Source: an uncultured Lachnospiraceae bacterium | GTDB lineage: Bacteria; Bacillota; Clostridia; Lachnospirales; Lachnospiraceae | NCBI GenBank assembly: GCA_910588815.1 | Contig: CAJUQY010000053.1 | Location: 1-16,481 of the forward strand | Direction: 5' to 3' | Length of the DNA stretch: 16,481 bases | Shown here: positions 13,017 through 16,481 of the stretch, in pieces | Position numbering within the stretch: position 1 is the first letter of the stretch | Layout: each line of letters opens with the position of its first letter | Translations under genes and position numbers: made by a program | Notes under the pieces: model-generated | What the model saw: the letters and a program-made list of their open reading frames with translations, nothing else | Told to the model about the DNA's origin: nothing | Database searches by the model: none

Positions 13017-13672
13017 TTATCGACGAAAGGATGCTGGCGGACCACGGGGCCAGAATAAAAGGTGATTATACCATATCCGGGGTGCCGCTCAATACCCATT
13101 ACCATCAGGGGGTACGACAGAGCGGCTTTACCTTGCACAGCCAGGAGCCAGGGTTAAAGATGATCGAGCTGACGGTCCTATTTTTTGGAAAGGACCGTCC
13201 GGAGATCGATCAGAGGAAGAGCCTTTTTGACGGAATGCTGTTCGGAAAAAATGAACTTTGCCTGGACGGATATTTTTACACGGTGTTTTGCAGCAGCATT
13301 GGGGGAAGTTTGTACCAGGGGGAATGCCTGTGCGAATCCACATATCAATTCACCGGATACAAACATGGCCGCCTGAAAAAGGTCACGGGGAACACTCTGT
13401 ACTGCGAGAGCACGTTACCATATACAGACTGCCGGGTTTCTGTGGCGGCCTCCAAGGCTGCCAGCTCCTACCGGGTGGGCGGGATCACATATCGGAATGT
13501 TAAAGCCGGGGAGAAGCTGGTGGCGGACGGGATCTGCAAAAGGATCCTGATCAATGGAACGCCTGCGGCGGACCGTGCGGAATGGTTCAGGTTCCCGACG
13601 CTGGTGCCCGGGAAAAATATTATTTTATGCGACGATACCGTGACCGTGGAATACTACCCGGTTTATTTTTGA
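13013..13672 (+). CDS. Distal tail protein (Dit-like)
   Basis: The 219-residue product follows the tape measure and overlaps its stop by four bases. ATG 13013 was chosen because GGGAGGA (13003-13009) lies just upstream; an ATG at 13001 would put the binding site inside the gene. Dit forms the hexameric hub joining the tail tube to the baseplate. Supporting features are the order (tape measure, Dit, Tal), the size, and a family-like N-terminal half with IDERMLADHGARIKGDYTISG, ELTVLFFGKDRPEIDQRKSLFDGML (residues about 48-72, the common belt region) and DGYFYTVFCSS. The C-terminal half is strand-rich (galectin-like fold in known examples), ending in TVTVEYYPVYF. Confidence 0.85.
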   Translation: MIIDERMLADHGARIKGDYTISGVPLNTHYHQGVRQSGFTLHSQEPGLKMIELTVLFFGKDRPEIDQRKSLFDGMLFGKNELCLDGYFYTVFCSSIGGSLYQGECLCESTYQFTGYKHGRLKKVTGNTLYCESTLPYTDCRVSVAASKAASSYRVGGITYRNVKAGEKLVADGICKRILINGTPAADRAEWFRFPTLVPGKNIILCDDTVTVEYYPVYF

Positions 13673-13687
13673 TTGGAGGGATAACTG

Positions 13688-15490
13688 ATGTTACAGCTGA
13701 TCAATGGGGTGGAGAACCCGATTTTGAATGTGGATGATTTTTACATCACGGAGAAATGGTCTGGACTGGACGAACTGGTCTTTACCATATCGATTCATGA
13801 TCCGGCATATCCGGCGATCCTAGAGGAGGTGCTGGTCCAGTACGAACAGCCTTACCTGGTCAAGGCTATTGATGCTGGGGCCGAAACAGCGAAGGTGAAA
13901 TGCCAGATCGATCTGGACGCCTGGAAAGCAGGCATGCTCCTCGGTTATACGAATGGGAGCAATACAGCCCATGCCACCATCTCTGGAGTCATGCCGACCG
14001 GGTGGCAGGTGAATGACCACAGCGGCTCTGTCAGGCGGAGGACCATTGAGGGGGAAGCTTATACCCCGTTGGAGGTGGTGGAGGCCTGTCCGGATATATA
14101 TGGCATCGTTGTCCGGTTTGACGTAAAGAATAAAATTATCCATCTGTATGATCCAGATCAGTTTAAGCCACTGGGAGCCTTTGCCAGCCGGGAGCTGAAC
14201 CTGACAGAGATCAACTACAAAGGGAAAAGCAGCGATTTCGCCACGAGGCTGTACGCCGTTGGAAAAGATGGCGTGACCTTTGCTGGCATCAACGGCGGAA
14301 AGGCTTATGTTGAGGACCATACCTACAGCGACAAGCTTGTCAGCGCGTATTGGAAGGATGAGCGCTACACGGATCCTCAGAGCCTTCTGGATGATGCTCA
14401 AAAAGCTTTGAAAGAGATGGCGGTCCCTGTCAGGTCTTATTCCTGCAATGTGGTCGACCTAGCCGCAACGAATCCGGAATTATATAGCTTTCAGGATTTC
14501 AGCCTTTTTTCGGTGGTTCGTTTGATCGATGACATCAAGGGCGTAAGCCTCAATCATCAGGTGGTGGAATACAAACGGTACCCGTACCATCCGGAAAAGA
14601 ATGTAGTCACGCTATCGACTGTGGCGCCGTCCATTACCAGCACGGTCAAGGGGATCAAAGCGCAGATCGAGAAGCCGACCAGCGGCTTCCGGCAGCAGAT
14701 CCAGAACCTGATCGACAGCATGGCCTCCACCATCGCCGGGTACGACGGCGGGAACATGGTCATTACTCAGAATGCAGAGGGAAAGCCGAACGGGATCATG
14801 ATCATGGACACGGATAGCAAGGCGACGGCAAAAAAGGTCCTCTGGCTGAATCTTATGGGGATCACCTACAGTCATAACGGGGCGGACGGCCCCTGGGACA
14901 CGGTTTGGAGCTTCGAGCAGGGCGGCTTTATTGCGGATTGGCTGGTCGCAGGAGTGATCCAGGGGATCAAGATCATTGCCGAGCAGGGCGTGATCGCTGG
15001 ATGGGATATTAACCAGAGGTCCATGTACAAAGACGTAGTGGCCGCAGACGGCACCATCTACCGGGTTTACCTCCAGCCGCCGCTTGCATCCAACCCGAAT
15101 AAGACGTGGATCCTCTCTTGCCAGAAATCCACGGACGGAGGAAAGACTTTTCTCGGAAATTTCGTCTTGTATTCTGATGGGAGTGCGAGATTCGGAAACA
15201 CTTTTATAGGGGCAGATGGGACTGTAAAACTTGGAGAGCATACGTACCTCTACGCAGATGGTAGCGCAAAATTCGGGGACAGCATGATTTACTCGAATGG
15301 GGCGGCACGGTTTGGATCTGAAGCAGGGCTTAACGTCCGGTGTTATAAAGATGGGCTGGAACTTTATGCTAACGGAAAGATGGTGGCTGCCTTGGACGCA
15401 GCCACAGACGGAAATGGCCAGATGAAGTCCATGCTTCGGGTAAACCGGATACTGACGGGGAAATGCAGCGAAGTAAGTAGTTGGAATTAG
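13688..15490 (+). CDS. Tail-associated protein (Tal-like; prophage tail family) with C-terminal repeats
   Basis: The 600-residue protein starts at ATG with TTGGAGGG at 13674-13681. Residues about 1-330 match the gp27-like N-terminal module of phage tail proteins (ITEKWSGLDELVFTISIHDP, YEQPYLVKAIDAG, LTEINYKGKSSDFATRLYAVGKDGVTF). A linker (about 340-380) and helical segment lead to a middle domain with VITQNAEGKPNGIMIMDTDS and WDTVWSFEQGGFIADWLVAG. Residues about 494-545 form short DG-centred repeats (see findings). Tal proteins cap the tube and open the channel on infection; some carry a peptidoglycan hydrolase, but none is recognised here. It lies between Dit and the fibre gene, with a start 15 bases after the Dit stop. 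Confidence 0.85.
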   Translation: MLQLINGVENPILNVDDFYITEKWSGLDELVFTISIHDPAYPAILEEVLVQYEQPYLVKAIDAGAETAKVKCQIDLDAWKAGMLLGYTNGSNTAHATISGVMPTGWQVNDHSGSVRRRTIEGEAYTPLEVVEACPDIYGIVVRFDVKNKIIHLYDPDQFKPLGAFASRELNLTEINYKGKSSDFATRLYAVGKDGVTFAGINGGKAYVEDHTYSDKLVSAYWKDERYTDPQSLLDDAQKALKEMAVPVRSYSCNVVDLAATNPELYSFQDFSLFSVVRLIDDIKGVSLNHQVVEYKRYPYHPEKNVVTLSTVAPSITSTVKGIKAQIEKPTSGFRQQIQNLIDSMASTIAGYDGGNMVITQNAEGKPNGIMIMDTDSKATAKKVLWLNLMGITYSHNGADGPWDTVWSFEQGGFIADWLVAGVIQGIKIIAEQGVIAGWDINQRSMYKDVVAADGTIYRVYLQPPLASNPNKTWILSCQKSTDGGKTFLGNFVLYSDGSARFGNTFIGADGTVKLGEHTYLYADGSAKFGDSMIYSNGAARFGSEAGLNVRCYKDGLELYANGKMVAALDAATDGNGQMKSMLRVNRILTGKCSEVSSWN

Positions 15491-15502
15491 GAGGGCGTAT
15501 AG

Positions 15503-16481
15503 ATGCAGATTTTGACACCGATCGTCATTGATTTGATGAATCCGGATCCGTTACCAATCATCAATGCAAAGCAGGGGGACACAGGAAGGGGAATCCGGGT
15601 TACTGTTACGACGGATGGCCAGATATGCCAGTGCGCATCCGAGGAAGTCAATATTTTTATTCGGAAGCCAGATGGGAAACTGATTTATAACGGATGTGAT
15701 ATACAAGGCGGGGATGTTGTGGTCATGTTTACAAGCCAGGCACTGGCGGTGCATGGGCAACTGCAAGTAGAGCTGGAAATACTATCCGGAGAGAAAAAGG
15801 TCTCCACACCGATCGCCGTGATCAACGTGCTGCCGACAAATATCAATGCGGAGGCGATCGAGTCCACAAACGAATTCAACCGGTACGAAACGATCATAAC
15901 GGAAATGGAGGCTTCGGAAGCGGAACGCTCAGAAGCGGAAGATAAAAGGGTGGCAGCAGAGGCAGCCAGGGCGGAAGCGGAAAGCGAAAGATCGGAAGCG
16001 GAGGGCGATCGGGCAGCAGCAGAAACCGAAAGAATTTCCGCCGAAACAGAACGCATGAAGGCGGAGGCGCTCCGCACTCAGGCCGAAGCGCTCCGGAGGC
16101 AGGCTGAGGAGGCAAGAGCGGCAGCCGAAGAACTCAGGGAAGCGGCGAAGCTCACCATGCAGCAGGCCACAGAAGCTGCCAATGCGGCTGCGGAGGCTGC
16201 CGGAGCCTACGTCTTGGGAGATATTTCCGGGAAGACAGTAACTTTTACAGAGGCAGTCGAAAGGGCAAATATAGAGAGCGAAGAATCCACTGCCACTATT
16301 TTCGGGAAAATAAAGAAATGGTTTTCCGATCTTAAGGATGCCGCATTTGCCTCCATCGCAAACAATCTCACGACAACGTCGGCCGGGAGCGTGCTGGATG
16401 CCCGTCAGGGAAAGGTACTGAGCGATCAGCTTACGGAGCTAAATGGGAATTTGCCGAGGATAACAAGCAGTACGGATACGA
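15503..16481 (+). CDS. Baseplate/tail fibre protein, BppU-like N-terminus (3' partial)
   Basis: An open frame from ATG 15503 (AGGAGG at 15489-15494, eight-base spacing) runs off the right edge, giving 326 visible residues. Residues about 1-110 look like the BppU N-terminal domain that anchors to Dit: a start MQILTPIVIDLMNPDPLPII, AKQGDTGRGIRVTVT, IFIRKPDGKLIYNGC and LQVELEILSGEKKVSTPIAV. Residues about 141-217 are an 11-heptad coiled coil. After a helical segment (IFGKIKKWFSDLKDAAFASIA), TTTSAGSVLDARQGKVLSDQL marks a linker frequent in clostridial fibres. The receptor-binding part lies outside the window. A trimeric fibre on the baseplate is the likely role; host range would depend on the missing end. 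Confidence 0.82.
   Translation, partial: MQILTPIVIDLMNPDPLPIINAKQGDTGRGIRVTVTTDGQICQCASEEVNIFIRKPDGKLIYNGCDIQGGDVVVMFTSQALAVHGQLQVELEILSGEKKVSTPIAVINVLPTNINAEAIESTNEFNRYETIITEMEASEAERSEAEDKRVAAEAARAEAESERSEAEGDRAAAETERISAETERMKAEALRTQAEALRRQAEEARAAAEELREAAKLTMQQATEAANAAAEAAGAYVLGDISGKTVTFTEAVERANIESEESTATIFGKIKKWFSDLKDAAFASIANNLTTTSAGSVLDARQGKVLSDQLTELNGNLPRITSSTDT
15923..16153 (+). repeat. Eleven-heptad coiled-coil repeat in the fibre gene
   Basis: Eleven units of seven codons follow the pattern x-R-x-x-A-E-x (for example ERSEAED, ARAEAES, ERISAET, LRTQAEA, with the last being LREAAKL). The Arg at position two is invariant and Ala at position five is present in every unit. It should form a rigid trimeric stalk. 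The DNA repeats are imperfect, so length variation by recombination is possible. Confidence 0.85.

Overview
The window is the packaging, head and tail gene block of a tailed siphovirus, most likely a prophage or temperate phage of a GC-rich Firmicute, probably a gut Clostridium relative. The evidence is the gene order (the A118-like order of Gram-positive siphoviruses), strong AGGAGG-type ribosome binding sites, frequent GTG/TTG starts, and a phage-borne Prp protease with Firmicutes-type LQLFA cleavage sites. All supported genes lie on the + strand, mostly overlapping or a few bases apart, as in one late operon.

Layout. 1-278: end of a sigma-region-4-like regulator. 279-459: leader with an extended -10 promoter, a TGTTC direct repeat and a 15-bp hairpin. 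460-2269: candidate small terminase and the large terminase. 2282-5343: portal and a MuF-like minor head protein with a C-terminal toxin-like domain. 5333-5525: a 52-aa candidate immunity gene and a terminator-like hairpin. 5551-7437: Prp protease, scaffold and major capsid protein. 7450-8963: four connector/minor capsid genes. 8984-10666: major tail protein, tail chaperone, Gp15 and a small zinc-ribbon protein. 10716-16481: tape measure, distal tail protein, tail-associated protein and the start of a receptor-binding or baseplate fibre that runs off the window.

Three themes stand out. First, a Prp protease is encoded immediately before three proteins that carry its likely target, LQLFA, at their N-termini: scaffold, major capsid and, less expectedly, major tail protein. 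One protease may time both head and tail maturation. Second, the minor head protein looks like a phage MuF polymorphic toxin with an adjacent immunity gene; a well-formed internal promoter and a downstream terminator could form an independent immunity unit in the lysogen. Third, the two tail chaperone genes are separated by a -1 frame change, with a slippery-like GAAAAAC followed by a 12-bp stem-loop, which suggests programmed frameshifting.

No integrase, lysis gene, HNH endonuclease, tRNA, CRISPR array or insertion sequence is visible. All functions are assigned by reading translated sequences and recalling families; nothing was searched or computed externally.
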